A stretch of DNA of 62,745 nt from Akkermansia sp. (GCA_030535875.1 JAUNRC010000006.1:1-62745); one strand, 5' to 3'. Shown: positions 1 to 8,325, numbered from the stretch's first letter. Notes: generated by a model not told the origin, from the letters alone. Numbers and translations are program-made.

Positions 1-119
1 CTTAGGCAACTAACCTCCCCGTCATTCACGCGACTTTTTTGACGCAGTACCAAAAAAATTAAAAAAATCGTTTTTTGATGTAGATTCTGAAAAAAGTCTG
101 CGTTCTTCCGTACAGAAAA

Positions 120-160
120 AGCCGGGGTGAGAGCCGGCTGAAAACAGAAGACTGTTTTCA
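120..160. other. tandem hairpins at the window edge
   Basis: Two adjacent inverted repeats are visible: 120-125 with 134-139, and 139-147 with 152-160 (loop of four bases). The surrounding 1-178 region is A/T-rich with several A and T homopolymers and carries no convincing reading frame. They could be the 3' end of a transcript entering from the left or an untranslated leader; the sequence does not decide. Confidence 0.35.
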
Positions 161-178
161 TAGAGTAGGTGTAAGTAC

Positions 179-219
179 AAAAACGACCGGGCCACCCGCA
201 TGGGTTCCCGGTCGTTTTT
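179..219. terminator. bidirectional intrinsic terminator
   Basis: A perfect 13 bp stem (179-191 with 207-219) begins with A5 and ends with T5, so it has a U-tract in either direction. It lies 52 bases beyond the stop of the minus-strand secreted-protein gene and most likely ends that operon. Confidence 0.8.
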
Positions 220-270
220 GATTCATCGGAGCTCGGGCGGGACTGTCGCCCGGGCACAAGCGAACGTCAT

Positions 271-1278
271 TCAATCATCGAAAATAGACCTTTCGATAGC
301 CTCGAAATCAGCATCCGAGGAGCGACGGCGGCGAAAAGACGACGAGCTCTCCTTCTTTTCTTCAACCAGAACAGGGGGGAACTCGCGTACCTTCTCAACT
401 ATCTCATGCGCAGAAATAGAATCGTAGTTCGACAGCGAATAAATGGGACAACCGGAAATACTCATGACCAACAACTTCTTCCCGGGATTGGTCTCCATAA
501 CCTTAGACAACATCTCAGGCAAATCGCGTTTCATGATAGAAAGAGCTCGTCCCTCTGCGGCTTTCAGAACCAAGTTCAAATCCTTACGTGAAGCTCTGTC
601 GTATACGAGCAGCAACTGGCAATCGGAATCTTTTAACATCGTGAATAAATCCGACAAAATCGTAACGGCCGGGATATAATTACTTCTGTTATAATAGAGC
701 TTACGATTACTCTCAACACTTTGAGAAGGGGCATCTAAATCATCATCATCCGTATCATACCTCACATTATTATCTTCCACAGCCTGCAAAAACTCCCTAT
801 CAACATACAAGAGCGCAATAGCCCTGTAATCATGACCGGGTTTACCCATTCGGAACTTACAACGGCGCAAAGCATTGCGTATGGGATATTGTTTCTCCTC
901 ATACTGTTCTACAATTTCATCCATTTTCTCCAAGAACTCGGGCGAACTTTCCATTGTGAGAACATGCTTTCTTTTATCGTAACGGATTTTACCGTTTTGA
1001 GGGAAGCCGGACAAATCCCAAGTAGAGATAATATGCTTCATATACTCCTGCTGATTATCACTTATCTGAGCCTTCGAAGCATCGACATACCCTTTCATAC
1101 CGGGCTTCAAATTAAAGAACTCCGGGCGCACATACCGCCACATCTTCTTTTTAATATTATTGACAGGTAGCCCCAACTGCACATCCCCGCTGTCATCGGC
1201 CATGACCGAAGATGACGACAACAAAGCAAAGGAAGCCAAAAGAAAACAACACAGGCGACTTTTGAATAACATCATCAT
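271..1278 (-). CDS. secreted protein of unknown function
   Basis: The 335-residue product begins with a classic signal peptide (hydrophobic LLASFALLSSSSVMA, likely cleaved near residue 27). The mature part is charged, has no family motif I recognise and ends in an acidic, Arg/Ser-rich tail. Its start (three consecutive ATGs) lies 2 bases after the stop of the MBL-fold hydrolase gene, so the two are co-transcribed and probably translationally coupled. No Shine-Dalgarno sequence is seen. A bidirectional terminator follows. Periplasmic or exported location is inferred from the signal peptide only. Confidence 0.75.
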   Translation of the reverse strand: MMMLFKSRLCCFLLASFALLSSSSVMADDSGDVQLGLPVNNIKKKMWRYVRPEFFNLKPGMKGYVDASKAQISDNQQEYMKHIISTWDLSGFPQNGKIRYDKRKHVLTMESSPEFLEKMDEIVEQYEEKQYPIRNALRRCKFRMGKPGHDYRAIALLYVDREFLQAVEDNNVRYDTDDDDLDAPSQSVESNRKLYYNRSNYIPAVTILSDLFTMLKDSDCQLLLVYDRASRKDLNLVLKAAEGRALSIMKRDLPEMLSKVMETNPGKKLLVMSISGCPIYSLSNYDSISAHEIVEKVREFPPVLVEEKKESSSSFRRRRSSDADFEAIERSIFDD

Positions 1279-1280
1279 GA

Positions 1281-2087
1281 TTAACTGAGAGAAATTACGT
1301 CCAAATCATCGGGAACATGAATATTGCCGGAATAATGTAAGGCAGCCTCGGCGGAATATGTAGCTCTGCGGGTTGCAAGCGTCTTATCCTCCGTATGATA
1401 AAGCAGCAAATGACGGACATTTAACCCGGCAGCCAAGCGCCCGGCATCCAGAGCCGTACTATGATGTTTCTCGTAAGGTTTAAACCGCTCTCTGTCCCCG
1501 TACAGACAGAAGGCCTCGCAAAGCAACCAATCCGCCCCTTTCGCATACTGCTCCGCCCTCTCATTATAAGGCTCATCGCCCAGACAGACCAAGCGTCCGC
1601 CATCAGGCAAAGATAATGCAAACCCGAACTGCCGAGCCTTCGTCGAGCCGATATCAAAAGCCGTTCCCGAAAGCCCGGCAGCGACAAAGTCGCCTCCATC
1701 TTCCAATTCACGGAACAAAATATCCACCCCGAGATGAGCACAGACCTTCCCCGGCAGCGTGTGACGACAAATCAGCTCTAAAGTGCTGAGCGCCTCACCA
1801 TGGCCATACACATGCAGCACGCCCTCATATTGCCCTGAGTTCATTGCCTGCGCAATCATGCGCACCACCCACACACACCCGAAAAGATGGTCGGTATGAG
1901 TATGAGTCAGAAAAACATCATGAATATCATGCAAGCTCAAATGACTGTTCTTCAACTGCTTCAACACACCGTTCCCGCCACCGGCATCAACCAGAAAAAG
2001 TTGATTCTCATGACGAATGACGAAGCAGGTATTGTAACAATCCGTAACGGCAGCATTGCCCGTTCCCAGCATGATAAGCTCACACAT
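1281..2087 (-). CDS. MBL-fold metal-dependent hydrolase (RNase Z/ElaC-like)
   Basis: The 268-residue protein has the metallo-beta-lactamase signature HTHTDH at residues 62-67, preceded by the LVDAGGG strand, with later metal-ligand candidates in the CLGDE segment and a C-terminal LLYHTED segment. The N-terminal GTGNAAVTDCYNT resembles the GTG start of RNase Z-like and related MBL hydrolases. It lacks a recognisable exosite arm, so tRNA 3' processing is not established; a general phosphodiesterase or hydrolase is equally possible. It is the first gene of a two-gene operon and uses a leaderless-type promoter whose -10 ends 6 bases before this ATG. Confidence 0.82.
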   Translation of the reverse strand: MCELIMLGTGNAAVTDCYNTCFVIRHENQLFLVDAGGGNGVLKQLKNSHLSLHDIHDVFLTHTHTDHLFGCVWVVRMIAQAMNSGQYEGVLHVYGHGEALSTLELICRHTLPGKVCAHLGVDILFRELEDGGDFVAAGLSGTAFDIGSTKARQFGFALSLPDGGRLVCLGDEPYNERAEQYAKGADWLLCEAFCLYGDRERFKPYEKHHSTALDAGRLAAGLNVRHLLLYHTEDKTLATRRATYSAEAALHYSGNIHVPDDLDVISLS

Positions 2088-2093
2088 AGGGAC

Positions 2094-2122
2094 ACTCTAT
2101 CATAATAACTTTCACATGGCAA
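2094..2122 (-). promoter_or_regulatory. leaderless-type promoter of the MBL hydrolase gene
   Basis: On the minus strand: TTGCCA, 17 bp spacer, extended TGA-TAGAGT, then 6 bases to the ATG. Transcription starting 6-7 bases past the -10 would begin at the start codon. Confidence 0.7.
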
Positions 2123-2128
2123 GCTCAT

Positions 2129-2155
2129 AAAAAACTGTCATGAACAGTCTTTTTT
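2129..2155. other. A/T-flanked hairpin between divergent promoters
   Basis: ACTGT (2134-2138) pairs with ACAGT (2144-2148), extended by an A-run and a T-run around one mismatch. It looks like a weak terminator but sits upstream of both divergent promoters, so it would end neither neighbouring transcript. Confidence 0.4.
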
Positions 2156-2177
2156 ACATTTTTGACACAGCCTTTTC

Positions 2178-2205
2178 TTGACTTGTCCGAGCAAGTCGCT
2201 ACAAT
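2178..2205 (+). promoter_or_regulatory. sigma70-type promoter of ompH-lpxD
   Basis: TTGACT at 2178-2183, 16 bp spacer, TACAAT at 2200-2205. The predicted leader to the ompH ATG is about 25 bases. Confidence 0.75.
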
Positions 2206-2236
2206 GGAGATTGTCAATAGACCTCAGATTATAGTT

Positions 2237-2875
2237 ATGAAGTTCCATACCATTATCTCCACCGCTGCTGTAACGCTCTGCGCCCTGGTTGCCACGGCTC
2301 AGGCTGAACTTAAAGTTGCCACCGTAAACGTAACCGAGCTCTACACCCTGTTCTACAAGCGCTTTGACACCGAGGTTCGTCTGAAGGAGCAGGAAGCTCA
2401 GATTAAGGCTGAAATCAAACAGCGCGAAGATAAGCTGCGTGCTCTTGAAGAGGAGGACCAGAAAATCCAGAAGAAGTACGATCCCTCCCTTGCCGAGTCT
2501 CAGGTGAAGAAGCTGCGCGACCAGCACAACATCAAGATGAACGAGATTCAGGCTGCACGTCAGGAGCTCCAGACCTATGTACAGCGCCGCTCCATGGCCT
2601 TCAAGGAGCTGTTCCGCCGCGACATGCAGGTTCTCTTCTCCGAGGTTCAGCAGACCATCTCCGACATTGCCGCTCAGGGTGCCTATGACATCGTGTTCGA
2701 CTCCAGCGCCACCAACGGCACAACGGGCATTAAGGTATTCCCCTATGTGAAGGCCTCCTTCGACATCACCCCGGAAGTTCTCAAGCAGCTCAACGCCGGT
2801 GCACCTCAGGGCTTCGATCCCCGCGCCGAACTTGAGCGCCTGTACGGCTCCTCCGCCGTTCCCGGCAACAAGTAA
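2237..2875 (+). CDS. OmpH/Skp family periplasmic chaperone
   Basis: Skp-type proteins hold unfolded outer-membrane proteins in the periplasm. The 212-residue product has a signal peptide (AAVTLCALVATAQA), then a long charged coiled-coil (about residues 40-115, rich in E, K, Q) and a C-terminal segment resembling the OmpH body. I chose ATG 2237 because it directly precedes the signal peptide and because an upstream in-frame ATG overlaps the promoter. The gene lies 36 bases before lpxD, as in many Gram-negatives, but bamA, fabZ and lpxA are not adjacent. Codon choice (CAG, GAG, CTG) looks like that of a highly expressed gene. Confidence 0.85.
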   Translation: MKFHTIISTAAVTLCALVATAQAELKVATVNVTELYTLFYKRFDTEVRLKEQEAQIKAEIKQREDKLRALEEEDQKIQKKYDPSLAESQVKKLRDQHNIKMNEIQAARQELQTYVQRRSMAFKELFRRDMQVLFSEVQQTISDIAAQGAYDIVFDSSATNGTTGIKVFPYVKASFDITPEVLKQLNAGAPQGFDPRAELERLYGSSAVPGNK

Positions 2876-2911
2876 TCTTTCATCTTTCTTAATTCCCCAA
2901 CCGGCACGACT

Positions 2912-3988
2912 ATGAACCTCTCTCTGGATGAAATTGTCGGGCTCACCGGGGGCAAGATTCTCAACCCGGCTCCGGAGATTAGCGTCTCCGGAGTCGCTAC
3001 GTTAGCAGAAGCCTGCCCCGGCGAGATTTCCTTCCTCGGCAATGAAAAGTATTTCAAGGATTTCCTCGGCACGAAAGCCTCGGTTGTTCTCGTCCCCCCC
3101 TCACTCCCCGAATACCCCGAAAACGTCATCTTCGTTGAAGTGGAAAATCCCTCGCTGGCATTCAACGCCATCGTCGGTTTCTTCATGAAGGCGGCAAACG
3201 ACTTCACCCCCGGAGTCTCTCCCGCCGCGATGGTCGATCCCACAGCCCGACTGAACCCGGATAAAGTGCGCATAGCCCCCGGAGTTGTCATCGAGGCAGG
3301 AGCAGAAATCGGCGACGGCTGTGACATTGGTCCCGGCTGCGTCATCGGCAAATCTGCCGTACTTGGTGAGAAGTGCAAGCTCCACCCCAATGTCGTAGTA
3401 CGCGAGCGCTGCGTTCTCGGCAAGGAAGTTGTCATTCAACCCGGTGCCGTCATCGGCTCCGATGGCTTCGGATTCCTGCTCAACAAAGAAACCGGACGTT
3501 ATGAAACCGTCGATCAGGTCGGCATCGTCGTCATTGAGGACAATGTTGACATCGGTGCCAACACCACCATCGACCGCGCCCGTTTCGGTCGCACCATCAT
3601 CGGCGAAGGCACGAAGATTGACAACCTCGTTCAGATTGGCCACAACGTCGTTGTCGGCAAACACACAGTCATCGTCTCGCAGTGCGGCATTGCCGGCAGC
3701 ACCCATATCGGTGACTATGTCACCGTAGCTGCTCAGGCAGGCGTTGCCGGCCACCTCAAGATTGGTGACAAGGCCGTACTTGCCGCACGCACCGGCGTGA
3801 TGTCCGACCTCGAGGGTGGCAAGGTTTACTGGGGTTCTCCGGCATCCCTCTTCACCGATGCCCGTCGCCAGTACGCCGCCATCCGCAAGCTGCCTGAAGC
3901 CATGAAAGAAATGGCCAATCTCAAGAAACAGGCAGAAGAAATTAAGGCCCTCATCGATCAGGCGATGGCTGAGCAGAGCGGCAACTGA
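2912..3988 (+). CDS. lpxD: UDP-3-O-acylglucosamine N-acyltransferase
   Basis: LpxD adds the N-linked hydroxyacyl chain to UDP-3-O-acylglucosamine, the third step of lipid A synthesis, in the cytosol. The 358-residue protein has an N-terminal uridine-binding domain (GGKILNPAP, EISFLGNEKYFKDFL) and a left-handed beta-helix of hexapeptide repeats from about residue 100. The catalytic His is residue 244 in QIGHNVVVG, followed by the GIAGS motif. Length matches the family. It follows ompH with no terminator and is closed by a strong terminator. It indicates an LPS-bearing outer membrane. Confidence 0.95.
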   Translation: MNLSLDEIVGLTGGKILNPAPEISVSGVATLAEACPGEISFLGNEKYFKDFLGTKASVVLVPPSLPEYPENVIFVEVENPSLAFNAIVGFFMKAANDFTPGVSPAAMVDPTARLNPDKVRIAPGVVIEAGAEIGDGCDIGPGCVIGKSAVLGEKCKLHPNVVVRERCVLGKEVVIQPGAVIGSDGFGFLLNKETGRYETVDQVGIVVIEDNVDIGANTTIDRARFGRTIIGEGTKIDNLVQIGHNVVVGKHTVIVSQCGIAGSTHIGDYVTVAAQAGVAGHLKIGDKAVLAARTGVMSDLEGGKVYWGSPASLFTDARRQYAAIRKLPEAMKEMANLKKQAEEIKALIDQAMAEQSGN

Positions 3989-4015
3989 TTTGACCGTCAA
4001 TCCCCCCCCTCAACC

Positions 4016-4047
4016 AAACACCCCGTTGCCGAAGCAACGGGGTGTTT
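4016..4047 (+). terminator. intrinsic terminator after lpxD
   Basis: A perfect 14 bp stem (4016-4029 with 4034-4047), CGAA tetraloop, ending in TTT. It separates lpxD from the convergent small gene. Confidence 0.85.
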
Positions 4048-4079
4048 GACATACTGAAAAAAGCGCTACTTGCGAGCCC

Positions 4080-4397
4080 TCAACTCTGAGGGCGACATTC
4101 ATTGACCTTTTGTTGCATATCGTCTATCGGATAATTACCGGCCCAAGCCTTCAGTTCCTTGCCGGAGTACGAGGCAAGACCATCCGCAGTAAGCCGTCGA
4201 GCCAGCACGCCGGCCAGAATAAGCATACACAAAAAATCATCATCAGACTCATAGCCCACTTTCAGACGACCATCCCGAGTCATCACCACACCATCGCAGG
4301 GGCTCATGGAATTCAACTCAATAATAGCGGCTGTCAGCTCATCGCGATTAATCTCAAAAGGGGCATTGGACGGCTGTTCTGTCGTGTCGGTACTCAT
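4080..4397 (-). CDS. small conserved-looking protein of unknown function
   Basis: The 105-residue acidic protein has no signal peptide, no membrane span and no motif I recognise; the middle (SPCDGVVMTRDGRLKVGYESDDD) looks like a compact beta fold. ATG 4397 is preferred over the ATG three codons upstream because the latter overlaps the -10 hexamer of a near-consensus promoter that would start transcription at 4397. It is divergent from the lipoprotein gene, with under 100 bases between them holding both promoters. Confidence 0.65.
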   Translation of the reverse strand: MSTDTTEQPSNAPFEINRDELTAAIIELNSMSPCDGVVMTRDGRLKVGYESDDDFLCMLILAGVLARRLTADGLASYSGKELKAWAGNYPIDDMQQKVNECRPQS

Positions 4398-4404
4398 GAA
4401 CGGC

Positions 4405-4433
4405 ATTATATATCACAAATCAGGCTAACTCAA
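4405..4433 (-). promoter_or_regulatory. leaderless-type promoter of the small hypothetical gene
   Basis: Minus strand: TTGAGT, 17 bp, perfect TATAAT, 7 bases, ATG. Confidence 0.7.
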
Positions 4434-4457
4434 GCCACAAGTTTACAAACATCTGAC

Positions 4458-4487
4458 TTGACGTTCACCCCGTTTATGGTGTAGGCT
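4458..4487 (+). promoter_or_regulatory. leaderless-type promoter of the lipoprotein gene
   Basis: TTGACG at 4458, 18 bp, TAGGCT at 4482-4487, then 6 bases to ATG 4494. Another in-frame ATG (4488) abuts the -10 and would lie upstream of the expected transcription start. Confidence 0.6.
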
Positions 4488-4493
4488 ATGGAC

Positions 4494-5132
4494 ATGAAAA
4501 AGTTATTCGTCATGATGACGGCAGCCCTTATCCCCTTCCTCCCCACGGCATGCCAGCAGCAAAACATCACAAAAGACGACCAACAAAACGAAGCAACTCA
4601 AGCACCGCCCCCCCTGCACCTCGGAGCGGTTCATCAGGTATACCCCGAACAGGGATTTGCCCTACTGCGCATCATCGGCCCCATGCCTAAGGGCGGCACT
4701 GTCCTGATTACCCATCCGGCTGATGGTTCCAATGAGCGCATCGGCAATCTCATCGTTTCCTCCGATTTTGCCGCTCGCAACAACATCATCGCCGCCGACA
4801 TTCGTTCCGGCTCCATCATGAAAGGCGACCGAGTATTCCAATATCGAAATATTTTTGCCAAGAATGAAGACGACCCCGATGCCGTCGCGCGCAACACGGA
4901 GCGCCCCATCATGGACAGCATTTCCGACGATGTTGTAAAAGAACTTGAGGCAGCCAATATTCCCGAACCGGAAGAAGAGTCCGATGTCGTGGTGGAACGC
5001 CCTGTTTCCGACCCCGTCCCCGGCTACACGGACAACGCGCCCGAACCGGAGCAGAACAACAAGCCCAACTCCTCGCCCGACATCCCTGCCTACCTCAACG
5101 ATATTCCTGACGACATCAGCGACTGGAACTGA
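4494..5132 (+). CDS. putative lipoprotein of unknown function
   Basis: The 212-residue product starts MKKLFVMMTAALIPFLPTAC, a signal sequence with a lipobox-like end at Cys20. A globular part (about residues 40-125) resembles a small beta domain with GGTVLITHPADGS and GSIMKGDRVFQYRNI, reminiscent of Verrucomicrobial proteins with barrel-like repeats, but I cannot name the family. The C-terminal third is Pro/Asp/Glu-rich and probably disordered. It opens a plus-strand series running into the FAH-family gene 34 bases downstream. Confidence 0.7.
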   Translation: MKKLFVMMTAALIPFLPTACQQQNITKDDQQNEATQAPPPLHLGAVHQVYPEQGFALLRIIGPMPKGGTVLITHPADGSNERIGNLIVSSDFAARNNIIAADIRSGSIMKGDRVFQYRNIFAKNEDDPDAVARNTERPIMDSISDDVVKELEAANIPEPEEESDVVVERPVSDPVPGYTDNAPEPEQNNKPNSSPDIPAYLNDIPDDISDWN

Positions 5133-5166
5133 TATTTATCATTCACCCCCCCTTACAACCGTTATC

Positions 5167-6036
5167 ATGAGACTTCAATATTACGCAGACGAAGAAGGCG
5201 AAAGCGTCATCGGCCTCTGGGTACCCAAACGAGCCGCTTGGATTGATGTAACCGGGCAGGACGAGCAGATATGGGCAGCGCTTCAACCCGAAGGGAAAAA
5301 ACTGCGCAAAGAAATTGAAACATGGATTTCACGAGGAGCGCCCGACGGAGTACCCGTCGACATGGAAGGACTGGTCATCTCCAGCGCCCTGCATGTGCAG
5401 CCCTGCACCATCGCCTGTCTGGGTAAGTGCTATGCGGAACATGCCCGTGAATTCAGCGGAGAGGAACTCACCGAGCCCTCCATCTTCCTCAAAGCAACGT
5501 CAGCCATCAGTTCCGATCTTTCCTATGTCCTCAATCCCCCCGGGGCAACCAAACTCGACTACGAAGTGGAGCTGGCTGTCGTACTGGGAGATACCCTGCA
5601 CAATGCAAGCCCGGCAGAGGCACGTCGCGCCATCATCGGCTACACCCTCATGTGCGACTACTCCGAGCGAGCCTACCAACTTGCACACGGCGGACAATGG
5701 ACCAAAGGGAAAAGTTATGATACCTTTGCCCCCTTCGGACCGATTTTCGTCTCGAAGGACGAAATCCCCAATCCCGACAATCTCACGCTTCAGCTCAAAG
5801 TCAACGGAGAAATACGGCAAAATGCCAGCACCTCACAACTCATCATGCCGGTTACGGAGTTGGTTGCCTACGTCTCGCGCTTCATGACCCTCAATCCCGG
5901 CGATGTTATCTCTACCGGTACTCCCGGCGGCGTAGGCATGGGAATGAATCCCCCGTGTTATCTGAAACCCGGAGATATTGTGGAATTCGGCTGTGATTCC
6001 ATCGGATGGGTTAAACAGACCGTCGAACAGGAATGA
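5167..6036 (+). CDS. fumarylacetoacetate hydrolase (FAH) family protein
   Basis: FAH-family enzymes are metal-dependent C-C bond hydrolases, decarboxylases or isomerases on 2-oxo acids. The 289-residue protein has the family signatures PSIFLKATSA, KLDYEVELAVVLG with its paired acidic ligands, GYTLMCDYSER, KSYDTFAPFGP and, near the C-terminus, DVISTGTPGGVGMG. A short N-terminal beta domain precedes the catalytic core. The substrate cannot be read from sequence and the neighbours (lipoprotein, sugar epimerase) give no pathway. No Shine-Dalgarno precedes ATG 5167. Confidence 0.9.
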   Translation: MRLQYYADEEGESVIGLWVPKRAAWIDVTGQDEQIWAALQPEGKKLRKEIETWISRGAPDGVPVDMEGLVISSALHVQPCTIACLGKCYAEHAREFSGEELTEPSIFLKATSAISSDLSYVLNPPGATKLDYEVELAVVLGDTLHNASPAEARRAIIGYTLMCDYSERAYQLAHGGQWTKGKSYDTFAPFGPIFVSKDEIPNPDNLTLQLKVNGEIRQNASTSQLIMPVTELVAYVSRFMTLNPGDVISTGTPGGVGMGMNPPCYLKPGDIVEFGCDSIGWVKQTVEQE

Positions 6037-6052
6037 ATTTTGAAGAAAAAGG

Positions 6053-6080
6053 TTGCAATTCCCCCAAAAGATAGTAGAAT
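6053..6080 (+). promoter_or_regulatory. promoter of the epimerase gene
   Basis: TTGCAA at 6053, 16 bp, TAGAAT at 6075-6080. A leader of about 45 bases precedes ATG 6133. Confidence 0.6.
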
Positions 6081-6132
6081 TAATCCCGTTCGACAGAGAA
6101 AAATCAATCACTCAAATATCTCCTCAATTATC

Positions 6133-7167
6133 ATGAAAGTTCTCATAACCGGAGCGGCCGGTTTCATCGGTTACCACACAGTCAATCGTCTGATTAACGA
6201 AGGCCATACCATCGTCGGCATTGATAACCTCTGCGAACCAGAGACACTCACGCTGAAGAAAGCACGTCTCTCCCAGCTCGGTATCAACACCACACAGTTG
6301 GAGTATGCCAAGTCCGTGCGCAGCGCCATTGCGGTTTTCGACTTCATCAAACTCGATATTCTCGACCGCGAAAATATCAACAAGCTCTGCCGAGAGCAAA
6401 ACTTCGATGTCATCATACATTTAGCAGCCCTCGCCGGGACTCAACCCTCCCGTGAAAATCCCACGGCATTCTTTGATGTGAACACCGTCGGCACACAAAA
6501 CATGCTCGAGGCAGCCCGTCTCTCCGGTGTGCGCCAGTTCTTCTTCTCATCAAGTGCCGCTGTCCACGGCAATCTGTCACAAGCCCCCATGAAGGAGGAC
6601 GACGATGTTGACAGGCCCATGAGCATGTACGCTGCCTCCAAGCGCGCAGCCGAACTCCTTTGCTACACCTACGCCCGCTCTTTCAATCTGCCGATTACCA
6701 TTTTCCGATTCTTCACCGCCTACGGCTCCTGGTGCCGACCGAACTCCGGTCCCATGCTCATAGCTCGCGACATCATGGAGGGCAACACCATCAAGCTCAT
6801 CAACAAAGGCTATCTCGTCCGCGATTTCACCTACATCGATGATGTGGTGGACGGTATGATGTTTGCCATCAACAGCCCCGTCACCATCACAGCAGGAGTC
6901 CCCTATGCCCTCTACAACGTAGGCCGTTCCACGCCCGTACCCTTCCTCTCCTTCATCCAAAGCATCGAAACCTCGCTGGGTCGCCCCGCCATCATCGAGC
7001 ACGACGCCACCGACCCCTTCAGTGTGGGTGAGCACATCGAAATGTATGCCGACACCACCAAGCTCGAAGCAGAGCTCGCCTATTCCCCCGTGTGGGATTA
7101 CGAAGAGGCCGTTCCGCTCTTCGGCCAGTGGTTCAGAGAAAATTACAACGTAACATTCACCATCTGA
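6133..7167 (+). CDS. NAD-dependent sugar-nucleotide epimerase (UDP-glucuronate 4-epimerase-like)
   Basis: A 344-residue extended SDR protein. GAAGFIG at residues 7-13 is the NAD-binding Rossmann loop and YAASK at 166-170 carries the catalytic Tyr and Lys. The segments GTQNMLEAA, RFFTAYGSWCRPNSGPM and RDFTYIDDVVDG place it near UDP-glucuronate/UDP-glucose 4-epimerases and 4,6-dehydratases. The usual YGPWGRPD in that subfamily is changed to YGSWCRPNSG, so the exact substrate is uncertain. A role in surface polysaccharide precursor supply is inferred. ATG 6133 begins directly at the Rossmann strand. Confidence 0.88.
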   Translation: MKVLITGAAGFIGYHTVNRLINEGHTIVGIDNLCEPETLTLKKARLSQLGINTTQLEYAKSVRSAIAVFDFIKLDILDRENINKLCREQNFDVIIHLAALAGTQPSRENPTAFFDVNTVGTQNMLEAARLSGVRQFFFSSSAAVHGNLSQAPMKEDDDVDRPMSMYAASKRAAELLCYTYARSFNLPITIFRFFTAYGSWCRPNSGPMLIARDIMEGNTIKLINKGYLVRDFTYIDDVVDGMMFAINSPVTITAGVPYALYNVGRSTPVPFLSFIQSIETSLGRPAIIEHDATDPFSVGEHIEMYADTTKLEAELAYSPVWDYEEAVPLFGQWFRENYNVTFTI

Positions 7168-7177
7168 CAAAAACATC

Positions 7178-7206
7178 GGAACAGCGGCCCCAACAACCGC
7201 TGTTCC
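7178..7206 (+). promoter_or_regulatory. 10 bp hairpin just upstream of pyrD
   Basis: GGAACAGCGG (7178-7187) pairs perfectly with 7197-7206 across a 9-base loop. The right arm ends 10 bases before the GTG start of pyrD and no U-tract follows, so it is either a poor terminator for the epimerase gene or a structured translation-initiation region. Confidence 0.55.
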
Positions 7207-7216
7207 ATTCATTACC

Positions 7217-8254
7217 GTGAACCCCATCATTTATAACCTCGCCAAAAAATTCCTCTTCAGTCTCGACCCCGAGACTGCTCATGAGCTGACCCTCACCGGC
7301 CTGAAAATGGCCGACAGCATGCACATGCTGCCGCTCTTTGCCCCGCGCACCATTTCCGACCCCGTTAAGGTGATGGGCATCGACTTCCCCAATCGAGTGG
7401 GACTGGCAGCCGGCATGGATAAGGAGGCCAACACCTTCGGAGCCTTCGGGCACCTCGGATTCGGCTTCGTGGAAGTCGGCACCCTCACCCCCAGACCGCA
7501 ACCCGGCAACCCCAAGCCAAGGCTCTTCCGCTGCATCAAAGAGAAGGCTATCATCAATCACATGGGCATTAACAACCCCGGTATTGATAAAGGTGTAGAG
7601 AACATCAACGATGTCACCGGCTTCAAAGGTGTGCTGGGTATCAATATCAGTAAGAACAAAGTGACCCCCAACGATGAGGCTCGCATGGATTACCTCGCCT
7701 GCATGAGAACGGCATGGGAAGTAGCTGACTACATCGCCATCAACTTCTCCTGCCCCAATGTGCCGAACCTCTGCAACCTTGCCAAAGCGGCTCCCGCCGC
7801 CGACCTTCTTGCCTCACTCAAGAGCGAACAGGCCAACCTCACATCCGACACAGGGCGCTATGTTCCCATCGTCATGAAAGTCTCGCCCGACATGGAAGAG
7901 TCGCAAATCCGAGAACTTGCCCAAGTATTCATGGACAGTCAGCTCGATGGGCTCATCTGCTCCAACACCACCACCACGCGCGCGGGTGTGGAGCACCATC
8001 CGGCAGCCGCTCAGAGCGGTGGTATGTCCGGTGCTCCGCTTTACAACCGAGCTAACGAAACCCTCGAGGCCTTCGCAAAGGAACTCAAAGGCAGCATTCC
8101 GATTATCGGTGTGGGCGGCATCATGTCCGCAGAAGATGCGGTGAAGAAAATTCAGGCCGGTGCCAGTCTGGTACAGCTTTACAGCGGTTTCGTCTACAAC
8201 GGTCCGCGCCTTATCCATGATTGCGCCAAGGCCATTCGTGATATGAAAGCCTGA
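7217..8254 (+). CDS. pyrD: dihydroorotate dehydrogenase (quinone), class 2
   Basis: PyrD oxidises dihydroorotate to orotate with FMN, passing electrons to quinone, in de novo pyrimidine synthesis. The 345-residue product has the class 2 N-terminal membrane-associating helix (YNLAKKFLFSLDPETAHELTL), then FPNRVGLAAGMDKE, GTLTPRPQPGNPKPRLFR, the NFSCPN loop containing the catalytic Ser, and the phosphate-binding GVGGIMSAEDA and GASLVQLYSG. The start is GTG with no Shine-Dalgarno and a hairpin just upstream. A strong terminator follows. Confidence 0.95.
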   Translation: MNPIIYNLAKKFLFSLDPETAHELTLTGLKMADSMHMLPLFAPRTISDPVKVMGIDFPNRVGLAAGMDKEANTFGAFGHLGFGFVEVGTLTPRPQPGNPKPRLFRCIKEKAIINHMGINNPGIDKGVENINDVTGFKGVLGINISKNKVTPNDEARMDYLACMRTAWEVADYIAINFSCPNVPNLCNLAKAAPAADLLASLKSEQANLTSDTGRYVPIVMKVSPDMEESQIRELAQVFMDSQLDGLICSNTTTTRAGVEHHPAAAQSGGMSGAPLYNRANETLEAFAKELKGSIPIIGVGGIMSAEDAVKKIQAGASLVQLYSGFVYNGPRLIHDCAKAIRDMKA

Positions 8255-8291
8255 AATATTCAACGCCGAAACCCATATCCCGTCAAATTTT

Positions 8292-8325
8292 AACGGCCCC
8301 GAGATTGCTCTCGGGACCGTTTTTT
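8292..8325 (+). terminator. intrinsic terminator after pyrD
   Basis: Stem 8292-8304 with 8309-8321 (one mismatch), loop TTGC, then a run of T. Confidence 0.88.

Noticed and set aside
3101..4000. A 299-codon minus-strand frame across lpxD
   Set aside because: Shadow of the hexapeptide-repeat coding sequence; no plausible start region.
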